The position numbers and the translations under genes were made by a program. Shown here piece by piece: positions 16,196 to 24,872 of a DNA stretch of 35,684 bases. How positions within the stretch are numbered: position 1 is the first letter of the stretch; each line of letters starts with the position of its first letter. The notes under the pieces are model-generated. The model did no database searches. It was given only the letters and a program-made list of their open reading frames with translations, and was not told where the DNA came from. The stretch covers positions 1-35,684 of the forward strand of contig JAJRSE010000021.1 of the NCBI GenBank assembly GCA_024278955.1, in the 5' to 3' direction. Source of the stretch: Planctomycetota bacterium. Lineage in GTDB: Bacteria; Planctomycetota; Planctomycetia; Pirellulales; Lacipirellulaceae.

Positions 16196-16913
16196 GCTGG
16201 TTGATTGCGTTGTGGGCTGCTCGTTGCTCGGATTCTTTTTTGCTTTTCCCCCAGGCGGGCGCGAACTGTTGCTGGGCTACCTGGGCGGCGATTTTGAAAC
16301 ACTTGCTGTGGTCGGGGCCCTTTTCGTCGAGCAATGGATAGGCGGGGGTGACGCCGTGCTCTCGCTGAGCAAATTGTTGGAGCTGCGACTTGTAGTTGCT
16401 TCCGCTCTCGCCTGAGACCGCCTGTTCGATTTCTTCGGCCATGAGTCGCAGAATAAAATCGCGAGCCGCGGCCATTCCTCCGTCGAGGTGAATGGCGGCG
16501 ATGAGCGACTCGAGCACGGCGGCAATTACTGAACGCGGGATCTCAGGGTCGGCCGCCATTCCCTTGCCTAGGACCAAATACTCCTGGAGGCCAATTCGTT
16601 CACACACTCGGGCGCAGGTATCTCGGCTGACGACGATCGATTTGATTTTCGTCATCTCGCCTTCTAGGTACTCGGGGTACTGTTGGTAGAGTTGTTCGCA
16701 GACGACGAGGCCAAGAATTGCGTCGCCAAGGAACTCCATTCGCTCATTCGAGGCGAGACGGTGGGTGACACCTGAGGCGTGCTTTAAGGCCGCGGCAAGT
16801 AGTTCGGGATTGCGGAATTGGTACCCAATTTTTCCCTGGCAAGAGTCCAGGTCTGGAGTTGAGTTGCAATTGGGGTCGTTATGCAAAGCGGGAATCCACT
16901 GGTAAAACGGCAA
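16134..16913 (-). CDS. rnc: Ribonuclease III
   Basis: RNase III cleaves double-stranded RNA in rRNA and mRNA processing. The 259-residue product has an RNase III domain (about 25-165) with the signature NERMEFLGDAILG (E57, E60, D64) and a dsRNA-binding domain (about 172-242, ending SEQRAAHNAINQL). In the second catalytic segment, VIAAVLESLIAAIHLDGG, the Glu (E135) is kept, but the Asp three residues before it (E. coli D114) reads Ala (A132). An active enzyme normally has this Asp. No in-frame ATG precedes the conserved domain, so TTG at 16913 is the likely start, with a weak AGG upstream. Its 3' end overlaps the convergent O-antigen ligase-like gene by 62 nt. Confidence 0.88.
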   Translation of the reverse strand: MPFYQWIPALHNDPNCNSTPDLDSCQGKIGYQFRNPELLAAALKHASGVTHRLASNERMEFLGDAILGLVVCEQLYQQYPEYLEGEMTKIKSIVVSRDTCARVCERIGLQEYLVLGKGMAADPEIPRSVIAAVLESLIAAIHLDGGMAAARDFILRLMAEEIEQAVSGESGSNYKSQLQQFAQREHGVTPAYPLLDEKGPDHSKCFKIAAQVAQQQFAPAWGKSKKESEQRAAHNAINQLNGDPLAYSSDEPMPSGSKS

Positions 16914-16986
16914 ATTTGCCTAAAAACATGGCCTGCGAGGGGATTTCACAGCGTTTCTAGGCTAATCTTGCTTTGGAGGAATGTCA

Positions 16987-17061
16987 ATGTTGGAAGGGCA
17001 AGGCAGCGCAAGGCCGGACCTCGAATTGTGGCCTCCGGCAGAAGTCGCCAGTTGGAGCTAA
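16987..17061 (+). CDS. Possible 24-residue leader peptide upstream of mgtE
   Basis: A short frame (MLEGQGSARPDLELWPPAEV followed by ASWS) starts at ATG 16987, with GGAGGA at 16975-16980 giving a 6-nt spacing. This is one of the best ribosome binding sites in the window. It ends just before mutually exclusive hairpins and a T run, and 159 nt before mgtE. It contains adjacent Pro codons. Translation is an inference from the binding site and position, and the frame could be fortuitous. Confidence 0.3.
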   Translation: MLEGQGSARPDLELWPPAEVASWS

Positions 17062-17109
17062 GCAACCGGGCAGCTTCTGCTGACGGTTAGGCAATTTTTT
17101 GCGGGTTGC
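17062..17109 (+). promoter_or_regulatory. Attenuator-like alternative hairpins before mgtE
   Basis: AACCG (17064-17068) can pair with CGGTT (17084-17088) around an inner CAGC/GCTG stem, followed by six T residues at 17095-17100. The overlapping GCAACC (17062-17067) can instead pair with GGTTGC (17104-17109). The two folds exclude each other, as in attenuation. This is a hand-drawn fold without energy calculation. The rest of the 307-nt gap (16914-17220) shows nothing firm. Confidence 0.3.
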
Positions 17110-17220
17110 TGGAAGGATTGCTCTCGAAGTGTTTCTTTGATTTTCACGGCTGCCGCTCGTGCGATTTGGCCGATAGACTAATCGACTTATTTCCGTTGTC
17201 AAATTTGAATTGCTACTGTC

Positions 17221-18567
17221 ATGATCAACACTCTCTACCTGCCTGAGCTACGTGAGATGCTGGCTGCCAAAGATGAGGCCGGCTTGCGTGAGTTTTGTGA
17301 GGCGCTGCATGCGGGCAGAACGGCAGAATTCATGGAGGGGCTCACGCCGTTGGAGGCCTGGGGAGTGCTGCGCGCAGCCAGCAGCCAGGCTCGCGTCGAA
17401 ATTTTCGGTTATCTGGAAGAAGAAGTCCAGGTTGGGATTCTCGAATCGGGCGATCCGGCCGAACTGGCTCCACTGATCGCGGATATGCCGCCGGACGATC
17501 GCGTCGATTTGCTCCACCAAACCGATTCGTCGATTGTCGAGACAGTGCTTTCGCTGATTCCGACGGAAGAACGTCGCGACATCCTTCGACTTCGCGCGTA
17601 CCCGGAGGAGACGGCCGGGGCGATGATGACGACTGAGATCGCAAAGTTGCCAGAGAATTTGACGGTTAGCGAGGCACTAAAGGAAATCGGTCGCCAAGCA
17701 AAAGATCTGGAAACGATTTACTATATTTACATCGTTGACGAGGAAGATCACCTACGGGGACTGGTTTCGACGCGGCAGCTGGTCACTCAACTAGGAAAGC
17801 CGGAGACGTTGCTGTCGGAGTTGATGAAGCGAGATTTGGTAACGGTTTCTGCGACCGATGATCAAGAAGCGGTAGCAGAGAAGGTTGCCGATTTCGACTT
17901 TTTGGCCATTCCGGTAGTCGATGCCGAGTGGCATCTGGTGGGCATTATTACTTACGACGATGTGATTGATGTGTTGCAGGAAGAGGCGACCGAAGACGCT
18001 CACTTGGCAGGTGCGGTTCAGCCATTGGAAGAGGGGTACTTGGCGACACGGCTTTTTTTGCTGACGCGGCTGCGGGCAGGGTGGCTGACGGTGCTTTTTG
18101 CTGCTGCGATTTTGACCGCGTTGCTTTTGCAGTCGTACGATGCGGCGCTAGAGGAAGTGACTTGGCTGGTATGGTTTGTGCCGCTTGTGATTTCGAGCGG
18201 GGGGAATACGGGAAGCCAATCGGCGACGTTAATTATTCGCGCTTTGACGACCAAAGAGATCATGCCTTCGGATTGGTCGATTGTGTTGTGGCGTGAGGTG
18301 CTGATGGGGTGTCTTCTTGGCGCATTTTTGGCAACCATCGGTTATGTGGCGGCATGTTTTCTGGCGCCTTCGGCTATGGCTGCGCTTGTGATTCCGGTAA
18401 CGATATTTCTTGTGGTTATCTGCGGAACCATTTTGGGCGCGATGTTGCCGCTGCTTTTCCAAAGAATGGGCCTCGATCCAGCTTTGATGAGCACCCCGTT
18501 TGTGGCAGGGATTATCGACATCGTCGGTATCGTGCTCTATATGAACGTAGCGATTTGGCTGTTGTGA
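17221..18567 (+). CDS. mgtE: MgtE-type magnesium transporter
   Basis: MgtE is a homodimeric Mg2+ channel whose cytoplasmic domains close the pore when magnesium is plentiful. All expected parts are present in 448 residues. The N-terminal helical superfamily domain covers about 1-125. Two CBS domains (about 130-255) begin after YPEETAGAMMTTEIAKLPEN. Five membrane helices (about 280-448) contain the signature PLVISSGGNTGSQSATLIIR and the later DPALMSTPFVAGIIDIVG. Length is normal. The ATG has no obvious ribosome binding site. A small upstream frame and attenuator-like folds in the 5' region may regulate it. Confidence 0.95.
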   Translation: MINTLYLPELREMLAAKDEAGLREFCEALHAGRTAEFMEGLTPLEAWGVLRAASSQARVEIFGYLEEEVQVGILESGDPAELAPLIADMPPDDRVDLLHQTDSSIVETVLSLIPTEERRDILRLRAYPEETAGAMMTTEIAKLPENLTVSEALKEIGRQAKDLETIYYIYIVDEEDHLRGLVSTRQLVTQLGKPETLLSELMKRDLVTVSATDDQEAVAEKVADFDFLAIPVVDAEWHLVGIITYDDVIDVLQEEATEDAHLAGAVQPLEEGYLATRLFLLTRLRAGWLTVLFAAAILTALLLQSYDAALEEVTWLVWFVPLVISSGGNTGSQSATLIIRALTTKEIMPSDWSIVLWREVLMGCLLGAFLATIGYVAACFLAPSAMAALVIPVTIFLVVICGTILGAMLPLLFQRMGLDPALMSTPFVAGIIDIVGIVLYMNVAIWLL

Positions 18568-18600
18568 GCCGAGACGGGATAAATGCCGCTCTGAGCAGCT

Positions 18601-18936
18601 CTACAGATTTGCCATGGGTTGCCCCACGTACATTTGCAGGACTTGGCTTTGCACTTTGATGGCGCGGATAAGGACCCAGATTTGATCTTTCGAGAATTTT
18701 TCAGGATCAGAATTCGCCAAGTCTTCAAGCTCTTGAGTCATGGCGGCGTGTTGGTCGGTTGCGGCTTGTAGTTTGAGCCCGACTTCTTGCCAAGCGGCTC
18801 GCAGCTTGGGTCGGTCGCCGAGCTGCTCTAATTGCTGGCTGTCGTTGGAGAGCAGTAAGCATAGGCGTGCCACGTCTTGGGTCGAGGCTTCAGGCTGTAG
18901 GTCCTGAATCTGATGTGCTAGCTCTTGGCAATTCAT
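18601..18936 (-). CDS. Small hypothetical protein
   Basis: The ATG at 18936 is favoured over a longer frame because AAGGA lies about 8 nt upstream. The 111-residue product is soluble, largely helical and rich in Gln and Leu (QELAHQIQDLQ, AAWQEVGLKLQAATDQ), with no cysteine motif except one early Cys. I recognise no family. It converges on mgtE with a 33-nt gap. Confidence 0.65.
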   Translation of the reverse strand: MNCQELAHQIQDLQPEASTQDVARLCLLLSNDSQQLEQLGDRPKLRAAWQEVGLKLQAATDQHAAMTQELEDLANSDPEKFSKDQIWVLIRAIKVQSQVLQMYVGQPMANL

Positions 18937-19498
18937 GGGTGTGTCCTTACAAGCGAAAATCAAAGTTGCAGAGACTGTTGGTTTTTTCTTGGCAATGCAT
19001 CGCGTCAAGAAATTTTGAGTTCAAGGCTACTGCGAGTGTTGTTATTACGGTTGATAAGATGGGTCGAGGAGTTGCGCCGGGCAGAGTGTCTATCTGCACA
19101 TGGCTGCTTAATAAAAGCCTAGCTTATATTCAGCTGAAGTGGTGGTTCAGCAAGGCAACATGCGTGGAGAAATGTGTAGCAGAAAAGCAACACTTGAGCC
19201 GAACCCCAGGTGTTTTGAGGTGTCCGCTCATCATGTCGATGTGCTTTTTTGTGTTTTACGGGTTTGGCCTGGCTGTCGGTAGACATAGGCACCGACAAAG
19301 GCGTAAAACAGGGCGTGGGAGGAAAAGTGGAAAACGGCCTTCTGCTAGAGAGAGGGACTGGGGGCTGGGATTCAGGGGCCTGGAGCCCGGAGACCTTCTC
19401 TCCCAATCGCTAGCCCCTATGGATTCGGGTAAGTTCTCGTCTGCCGCTCGCCTTACTTCTAATTATCATCAAAAGTTGCTCTAGAGGAAGAATTGATT
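18937..19498. other. 562-nt gap with a nested inverted repeat
   Basis: No convincing gene was found between the small hypothetical protein and pdxJ. The longer open frames here have odd composition and no ribosome binding sites. A nested inverted repeat is present: TGTTTTACG (19252-19260) pairs with CGTAAAACA (19302-19310), enclosing TGTCGGT (19274-19280) and ACCGACA (19291-19297). To its right is a G-rich stretch (gactgggggctggga, about 19366-19380). The repeat could be an unannotated RNA structure or a remnant. Confidence 0.5.
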
Positions 19499-20212
19499 AT
19501 GCCGAGTCTTGGAGTCAATATTGATCATGTGGCAACGGTGCGGCAAGCGCGGATGACCAATGAGCCTGATCCTATTTGGGCGGCTACGCTTGCGGAGTTG
19601 GGGGGGGCGGATGGCATTACGTTGCATCTGCGGGAAGACCGGCGGCATATTCAGGATCGCGATCTGCATTTGATGAGACAAACGGTCGCCGTGAAACTTA
19701 ATCTTGAGTTGGCTTGCGACGAGGAGGTGTTGAAGATTGCCTGTGAAGCTCGGCCTTATCAGGCGACGTTGGTGCCCGAGCGGCGAGAGGAAGTGACGAC
19801 CGAAGGAGGGTTAGACGTTCTCGGGGGCCGGAAGCGAGTTGCCGAAGCGGTAAAAAGACTTCAAGATGCTGGGGTCGTGGTAAGTCTGTTTCTTGATCCC
19901 GATACGGCTCAAATCGAAGCCGGGCAGGCGGTTGGAGCCGACGCGATCGAGCTTCATACGGGAGCCTATGCCCGTGCGGCGGCTGAGTCCTCTTCGGAGC
20001 GCGAATTAGAGTCGCTTTTGAGTGCGGGGCAGTTCGTACGCGAAGCGGGGCTTACGCTCCATTCGGGTCATGGCCTGACCTATCGCAACGTACGCCCGAT
20101 TGCCGAGATGCCCGGGATGTGTGAGCTAAACATAGGTCACAGCATTATTTCGCGAGCCATCATGGTGGGCTTGGAGCAGGCGGTGAGGGATATGAAGCAG
20201 CTGATAAGTTGA
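19499..20212 (+). CDS. pdxJ: Pyridoxine 5'-phosphate synthase
   Basis: PdxJ condenses 3-amino-2-oxopropyl phosphate with 1-deoxyxylulose 5-phosphate to give pyridoxine 5'-phosphate, the last step of DXP-dependent vitamin B6 synthesis. The 237-residue TIM barrel shows the family hallmarks [43 protein letters not shown] and GHGLTYRNV, and ends with [13 protein letters not shown]. The ATG at 19499 is chosen because GGAAG precedes it by about 8 nt. An in-frame TTG six bases earlier is too close to that site. Length is normal. Confidence 0.97.
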   Translation: MPSLGVNIDHVATVRQARMTNEPDPIWAATLAELGGADGITLHLREDRRHIQDRDLHLMRQTVAVKLNLELACDEEVLKIACEARPYQATLVPERREEVTTEGGLDVLGGRKRVAEAVKRLQDAGVVVSLFLDPDTAQIEAGQAVGADAIELHTGAYARAAAESSSERELESLLSAGQFVREAGLTLHSGHGLTYRNVRPIAEMPGMCELNIGHSIISRAIMVGLEQAVRDMKQLIS

Positions 20213-20310
20213 TTTTTTTCGTGGAAGATCGGCTCCTAGGCAGTCGGCTAGTGAAGCGGTTATGATGTTGCTTTCCACGTTCTGTGTGCTTAAAGAAGGC
20301 GATGGTCGAG

Positions 20311-21198
20311 ATGGCTACTAAGGGTGAACAATTTTCGGGCCTGTCGGTGGCCCTAGTGACGCCGCTGAGAAATGGCGAGGTTGATTACACGGTATTTGCC
20401 GAGCAGATTGAGTTTCAAGTTGCTGCCGGTACGACGTGTCTTTGCCCCGTCGGAACGACTGGCGAGTCGCCCACGCTTTCTCATTCTGAGCATGAGCGAG
20501 TGATTGCCTTTGTCTGCGAGACGGCTGCAGGGCGCATTAAGGTGATGCCAGGGACCGGGTCGAACAGTACGGCCGAGGCGATTAGCCTCACCAAGTTTGC
20601 GGAGAAAGTAGGCGCGGATGCGGCGCTGCAAGTAGCCCCCTATTACAACAAGCCGACACAGCAGGGATTCTACGAGCATTACAAAGCGTTGGCAGAAGCG
20701 AGCGGTTTGCCACAATGTATTTACAATATCCCTGGCCGAACGGGTAAAAACATTGAACCCGAGACGATCGCGCGATTGGCTGAGCTAGAAAATATCGATT
20801 TGGTGAAAGAAGCCACAGGCTCGATGGATCAGGCTTCGGCGATTATTTCTTCGACCAATCTCACGGTGCTCAGCGGGGATGATAGCCTCACTCTGCCGTT
20901 GATGTCGATCGGAGCAAAAGGGGTAGTTTCGGTCGTCGGCAACATTGTGCCGCAAGATGTGCTCGCGCTGATCGCTGCGTTCGAGTCGGGCAACCTCGCA
21001 GAGGCGCAGAAGGTTCACCACAAGCTGTTCCCGCTTTGCCGCGACATGCTGGGGCTTTCGACAAATCCGATTCCGGTCAAGGCTGCGATGAAAATGTTGG
21101 GCCGCGACCCGGGCGAGCTGCGGTTGCCGATGACGGTGCTTACCGAGAGCGAAGAGGCGTCGTTACGCGGTACGCTTGCGGAGTATGGGTTGTTGTAG
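20311..21198 (+). CDS. dapA: 4-hydroxy-tetrahydrodipicolinate synthase
   Basis: DapA condenses pyruvate with aspartate semialdehyde, the first committed step of lysine and diaminopimelate synthesis. From ATG 20311 the product has 295 residues, the usual length. It contains [13 protein letters not shown], the Schiff-base lysine K166 in LVKEATG, and Y138 in [12 protein letters not shown] 20284 and ATG 20302 are possible earlier starts, but GAAGG (20295-20299) is too close to the latter, and conservation begins at about [18 protein letters not shown]. It may be transcribed with pdxJ, 98 nt upstream. It is convergent with the pterin operon, 9 nt away. Confidence 0.95.
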   Translation: MATKGEQFSGLSVALVTPLRNGEVDYTVFAEQIEFQVAAGTTCLCPVGTTGESPTLSHSEHERVIAFVCETAAGRIKVMPGTGSNSTAEAISLTKFAEKVGADAALQVAPYYNKPTQQGFYEHYKALAEASGLPQCIYNIPGRTGKNIEPETIARLAELENIDLVKEATGSMDQASAIISSTNLTVLSGDDSLTLPLMSIGAKGVVSVVGNIVPQDVLALIAAFESGNLAEAQKVHHKLFPLCRDMLGLSTNPIPVKAAMKMLGRDPGELRLPMTVLTESEEASLRGTLAEYGLL

Positions 21199-21207
21199 GG
21201 GCGAAAT

Positions 21208-22158
21208 CTACACGCTTAACACACCAGCTCCCCTGTTATTTGGGGCAGCGATTTGAACTTTGCATTCACAAAGATTTTGGGCTCGGTCAACCAACTCCTC
21301 GGCTTGGTCTTCATCCTTGGCTAGAGCAAACACGGTGGGGCCCCACGAGGATTGGCCAACGCCTTGAATTCCTAGCTCGCGAAGTTGATCGACCAGCTGC
21401 TCAATTGCGGGGGAGGCGAATGAGCTGCCTTGGATGGTGGCAAAGCAGCTTCCGGCTAATCGGCCGTATTCGTGGATTGCTTCGGCGAAGCTCTCAAAAT
21501 CTCCGCCTTCGGCAGCGGGAAGGATCGATTCTTCTGCCAAACACTGAAGCTGCTCTGTCACCTCGGATGGCACCGAGGGTAAATTTTTGAAGGCCGTCGT
21601 TTCGCGGTCGCCAGAGAGCCCTGATTCTTCAGGCAAGGTAATGAGAAGTACTCGCCAGTGGTCGGGCATTGCAATTCGCTGTGCTAATTTTCCTAGTGAG
21701 GCTTCAGCGCAACGACCGGTTTCCCAAATCAATCCCCCATGGAGAAAACCGTAGCTGCCGACGGCGCTGCGTTTTCCACGGCCAACGCTTGCCGACAATT
21801 CGGCAGCTTCGAGCGAGGGCAGCTTCCAAAGCTCGCGAATACCGCGAGCAATAGCTAAGGCCAATTGGGTCCCTGTGCCGAGCCCGCTGTGGGGTTGCGG
21901 TGCTTCGCATACGCGGATGGATAGCGGGCTGTCTTGCTCGGGTCGAAAAGAGCCGATTGCGAGCTTGGCAAACGCCAGAGCCCGGTCGGCCATGGGGCCT
22001 TCTGAGTGCCAGGCAAGGGCCGATTGTAGCTCGACGATAGTCTGGGGCCGGTCGAGGGTCATACCCAGGCCGCCGTAGCTGGTGCCTCGTTGCTGGGCGA
22101 ACCGGAGGAGGCCGAAGTGGAGTCGGCTGGGAGCTGTGACACGAACGATCGAGGTCAT
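21208..22158 (-). CDS. Beta-ribofuranosylaminobenzene 5'-phosphate synthase family
   Basis: This GHMP-kinase-fold enzyme joins p-aminobenzoate to PRPP with loss of CO2 and PPi, the first committed step of H4MPT synthesis. The 316-residue product begins VRVTAPSRLHFGLL and has GGLGMTLDRP and the nucleotide-type loop PHSGLGTGTQLALA, all typical of the family. The ATG at 22158 forms an ATGA overlap with the stop of the DUF447 gene. The much longer upstream open frame is Arg-rich read-through of that gene in another frame and is not coding. It is the last gene of the operon, downstream of the genes making its substrate. Confidence 0.9.
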   Translation of the reverse strand: MTSIVRVTAPSRLHFGLLRFAQQRGTSYGGLGMTLDRPQTIVELQSALAWHSEGPMADRALAFAKLAIGSFRPEQDSPLSIRVCEAPQPHSGLGTGTQLALAIARGIRELWKLPSLEAAELSASVGRGKRSAVGSYGFLHGGLIWETGRCAEASLGKLAQRIAMPDHWRVLLITLPEESGLSGDRETTAFKNLPSVPSEVTEQLQCLAEESILPAAEGGDFESFAEAIHEYGRLAGSCFATIQGSSFASPAIEQLVDQLRELGIQGVGQSSWGPTVFALAKDEDQAEELVDRAQNLCECKVQIAAPNNRGAGVLSV

Positions 22159-22763
22159 CGGGTGACCTCCTGCTTGGACGAGTCGAGGTGTGTCTGGACG
22201 TAATCTTGGAGAAGCTGGAAGGCCCGTTGCTCGGCCCGGCTGGCCGTTTTGTCGACCGGGGATTTGAGTCGTTCGAATTCGGCGAGCAATTCCTCGGCAG
22301 GAATGAGATGGATGCGAGTTGCTAGGATTGCAGCTTCGATGACGGCGTGTTTTGCGCGATTGAATCCGAGAAAGTCGCGTTCGCGGCCGGAGTCGACGGT
22401 TGTTGCTACGATTTCTGTGCGCTCGCTTTGATCGTCTAGCGATTGGACTCGAAAGGCGTACCATCGACAGGCGTCGGTGAGGATCAGACCTTCAAGGGCG
22501 GGCAGCGGATTGGGCTGCCCGAGCGCTGCTTGGGCAAATAGCTCGACGTTGTCGGTTATGTGGAAGATGCCCTCGCCTGTCAGTTTTAAGTTTCGATAGG
22601 TGGTCGAGGTGCGAAAAGGGCGGAAAACGAATTGGCTGATTGCTTGATCGACGATGGGGCCCATAGGAGCAATGTTTACGGTGCCATCTGGGTTCATCGT
22701 GGTGACGATACCCTCGACGAGTTGGCCGTCGGCCCCGAGTTTTGGTAATAGTTGGTCGCTCAT
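22155..22763 (-). CDS. DUF447-family protein of H4MPT-linked operons
   Basis: This 202-residue protein begins like a flavin-reductase-type split barrel (LVEGIVTTMNPDGTVNIAPMGP, in two parts) and fits the DUF447 family, which is found in methanogens and in H4MPT-containing bacteria. FVFRPFRTSTTYRNL and GEGIFHITDNVELFA are further family-like stretches. The biochemical role is not known to me, and FMN binding is an inference from the fold. It starts 7 nt after pabA and overlaps the RFAP synthase gene by 4 nt, implying coupled translation and a pterin-related role. Confidence 0.82.
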   Translation of the reverse strand: MSDQLLPKLGADGQLVEGIVTTMNPDGTVNIAPMGPIVDQAISQFVFRPFRTSTTYRNLKLTGEGIFHITDNVELFAQAALGQPNPLPALEGLILTDACRWYAFRVQSLDDQSERTEIVATTVDSGRERDFLGFNRAKHAVIEAAILATRIHLIPAEELLAEFERLKSPVDKTASRAEQRAFQLLQDYVQTHLDSSKQEVTR

Positions 22764-22770
22764 AGTTGCA

Positions 22771-23436
22771 CTAGAAGGTCACGGGTTGCTCTGGAAGCGA
22801 GGGATATTTTTCTTTGACGGCTAGGATTTCGGAGGAGTGGAGTGAACCGATTTTTTCATTTACGGTTAGGCCCGCGAGAGAGAGAAAATTGGCGAGCAGG
22901 GGGTAGCCGTGTTCTGTGAGAATTGCTTCGGGATGAAATTGGACGCCGAAGACCGGGTGTTTTGTATGCTGGATGGCCATGATGGTGCCATCTTCGGTAT
23001 GGGCAGTTGGCTGGAGGCTGGGACTCAGAGACGTGGGGTCGACTATCAAGGAGTGATAGCGGCAGACGGTAAAGGGAGAGGGGATTTCCGTAAACAGCGG
23101 CGTCTGCTGATGTTTGACCAGCGAGGTTCGCCCATGCATTGGTTCTTTGGCGCGAACAATGCGTGCGCCTAACGCAGCGGCGATAACTTGATGGCCGAGG
23201 CAAATCCCCAGGATCGGCAGTTTGCCACAAAATTCTTGCACGACCGCCAGCGAGCAGCCGGCCTCTGCCGGGGTGCAAGGGCCGGGGGAAAGGACAATTG
23301 CTTTAGGCGACATTTTTTGAATCTGAGGTAGGTCGATTTCGTCGTTGCGCATTACCTTCGTTGCTTGGCCCAAACGCTCGAAGTAGCGGGCCAAGTTGTG
23401 TACGAAGCTGTCGTAGTTGTCGAGGAGTAAAATCAA
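22771..23436 (-). CDS. pabA: Aminodeoxychorismate synthase, glutamine amidotransferase subunit
   Basis: PabA releases ammonia from glutamine for PabB. The 221-residue class I amidotransferase has LLLDNYDSFVHNL at the start, the oxyanion segment LSPGPCTPAEAG, nucleophile C79 in GICLGHQ, and the His-Glu pair in GVQFHPEAI. It starts with TTG at 23436, overlapping the TGA stop of pabB (TTGA), so translation is probably coupled. TrpG cannot be excluded from this chain alone, but the PabB partner carries the PabB-type lysine. Confidence 0.9.
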   Translation of the reverse strand: MILLLDNYDSFVHNLARYFERLGQATKVMRNDEIDLPQIQKMSPKAIVLSPGPCTPAEAGCSLAVVQEFCGKLPILGICLGHQVIAAALGARIVRAKEPMHGRTSLVKHQQTPLFTEIPSPFTVCRYHSLIVDPTSLSPSLQPTAHTEDGTIMAIQHTKHPVFGVQFHPEAILTEHGYPLLANFLSLAGLTVNEKIGSLHSSEILAVKEKYPSLPEQPVTF

Positions 23437-24872
23437 GGAGAGAGGCGAGAGGCTGGAGGTTGGAGGTCAGGAATTACAGCTTTAAGCATTCCTCGGGCTT
23501 TGTGCCAAGTTTCGCGGTATTCGTCGTCGGGGTCGGACTGGGCGACAATTCCGCCGCCGACGGGGATTTGCCACCAACTCTGGCCGGCGGTTACGGTTCT
23601 TATCAGGATACTGCTGTCCATCTGTCCGTCAAAGCCTAGATAGGCAAGCGACCCGCAGTAGGCCCCTCGGGTGGTTGGTTCGAGCTCGGCGATGATTTCC
23701 ATGGCGCGGATTTTTGGTGCCCCGGTGATTGATCCGCCTGGGAAACAGGCTCGCAGCAGGTCGAACGCGGTCGCTTCTGGTCGAAGGGTTCCGCGGACGA
23801 CCGAGACCAAGTGTTTTACGTAGGCGTAGGTTTCGAGCTGGCAGAGCTTCGCGACATGGACGCTGTCAGGCGTGCATACTCGGGAAAGATCGTTTCTCAT
23901 GAGATCGACAATCATCACGTTCTCGGCGCGATCTTTTTCGCTGAGCTTCAGTTCGTCTCCGGCGAAGAGATCCGCTTCGGGATGCTGCGAGCGGCCCCGG
24001 GTGCCTTTGATGGGGCGAGTTTCAACTTTTCTGCCGCGAAGCGTCAGAAAACATTCGGGCGAGGTGCTACAGATTTGCCAAGGGCCAAGGTCCAAATAGC
24101 CAGCAAAGGGGGCCGGATTATGTTTTCTAAGACGAAGGTAGAGTTCGACCGAGTCGCATCGCGCGCGGCAAAGTAGCCTTTGGGCCAGATTGACCTGAAA
24201 GACATCGCCGGCGCGAATGTACTCGACCGCTCGGCGAATCATTTTTCGGTAGCCTTCAGGCGAGAGGTTGCTGGTGAGTCCCTCGACTTCCACCTCAAAT
24301 TGCTCGACGGGGTTTACGGCAGGTATCGTTTCCTCGAACTCGAGCGATGGCTGAGTCGAAGGGGAATGTGCAAGCCACTCTTGCATTTGTTCGATGCGTT
24401 GTTTGGCGCGTTCTCGCCTGGCATCGATCTCTAATTCAGGAAATCCTTGGGAGACAATCCAGGCTTGGTCGGTTTTATGGTCGAACGCGACGACCATATC
24501 GTAGAGGCCGACCGCTAAGGCTGGGAGCGAGAAATCGGCAGGGGTGTCGTCGGGCAATTTTTCGAGGCTGCGTGCTAGCTCGTAGCCCAAGAGCCCGGCT
24601 GCACCACCCTGGAAAGGGGGCAAGTCGGGGCGGGTCGGGGTGCGATATTTTTGGCAGGTCTGCTCAAGGGCTGCAAGTCCGTCAGTTGCATCACTCGGGA
24701 AGGTAATCCACTGGAAGGGATCGACCGCGACAAAAGAGTATCGCCCATGGCCGGTGTCAGAAGTTGCGCTGTCGAAAAAAACAGGATGGGGCAACCGAGA
24801 GAGACGCTTAAAAACGTCGACGGGCGAGAGGCTTGGTCGGAGCGGTTCGGCAAGAGGCAAGGGGAGAGTCAT
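23433..24872 (-). CDS. pabB: Aminodeoxychorismate synthase component I
   Basis: PabB converts chorismate plus ammonia to 4-amino-4-deoxychorismate, the precursor of p-aminobenzoate. The 479-residue product has the chorismate-binding domain with IVDLMRNDLSRVC and GGSITGAPKIRAMEII. The diagnostic PIKGT (K289) is the PabB lysine; anthranilate synthase TrpE has Ala there. The ATG overlaps the stop of the DHPS-like gene (ATGA). The last ten residues (LQPPASRLSP) are encoded by a repetitive gaggctggaggttgg-type sequence and look like a non-conserved tail. No pabC was seen nearby. Confidence 0.93.
   Translation of the reverse strand: MTLPLPLAEPLRPSLSPVDVFKRLSRLPHPVFFDSATSDTGHGRYSFVAVDPFQWITFPSDATDGLAALEQTCQKYRTPTRPDLPPFQGGAAGLLGYELARSLEKLPDDTPADFSLPALAVGLYDMVVAFDHKTDQAWIVSQGFPELEIDARRERAKQRIEQMQEWLAHSPSTQPSLEFEETIPAVNPVEQFEVEVEGLTSNLSPEGYRKMIRRAVEYIRAGDVFQVNLAQRLLCRARCDSVELYLRLRKHNPAPFAGYLDLGPWQICSTSPECFLTLRGRKVETRPIKGTRGRSQHPEADLFAGDELKLSEKDRAENVMIVDLMRNDLSRVCTPDSVHVAKLCQLETYAYVKHLVSVVRGTLRPEATAFDLLRACFPGGSITGAPKIRAMEIIAELEPTTRGAYCGSLAYLGFDGQMDSSILIRTVTAGQSWWQIPVGGGIVAQSDPDDEYRETWHKARGMLKAVIPDLQPPASRLSP

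Noticed and set aside
18867..19484. Open frame of 205 codons on the plus strand before pdxJ
   Set aside because: It overlaps the start of the small minus-strand gene, has Arg-rich low-quality composition and no ribosome binding site.
22159..22464. N-terminal extension of the RFAP synthase frame
   Set aside because: The extension is Arg-rich antisense-type composition lying in another frame of the DUF447 gene. The ATGA start fits the family.
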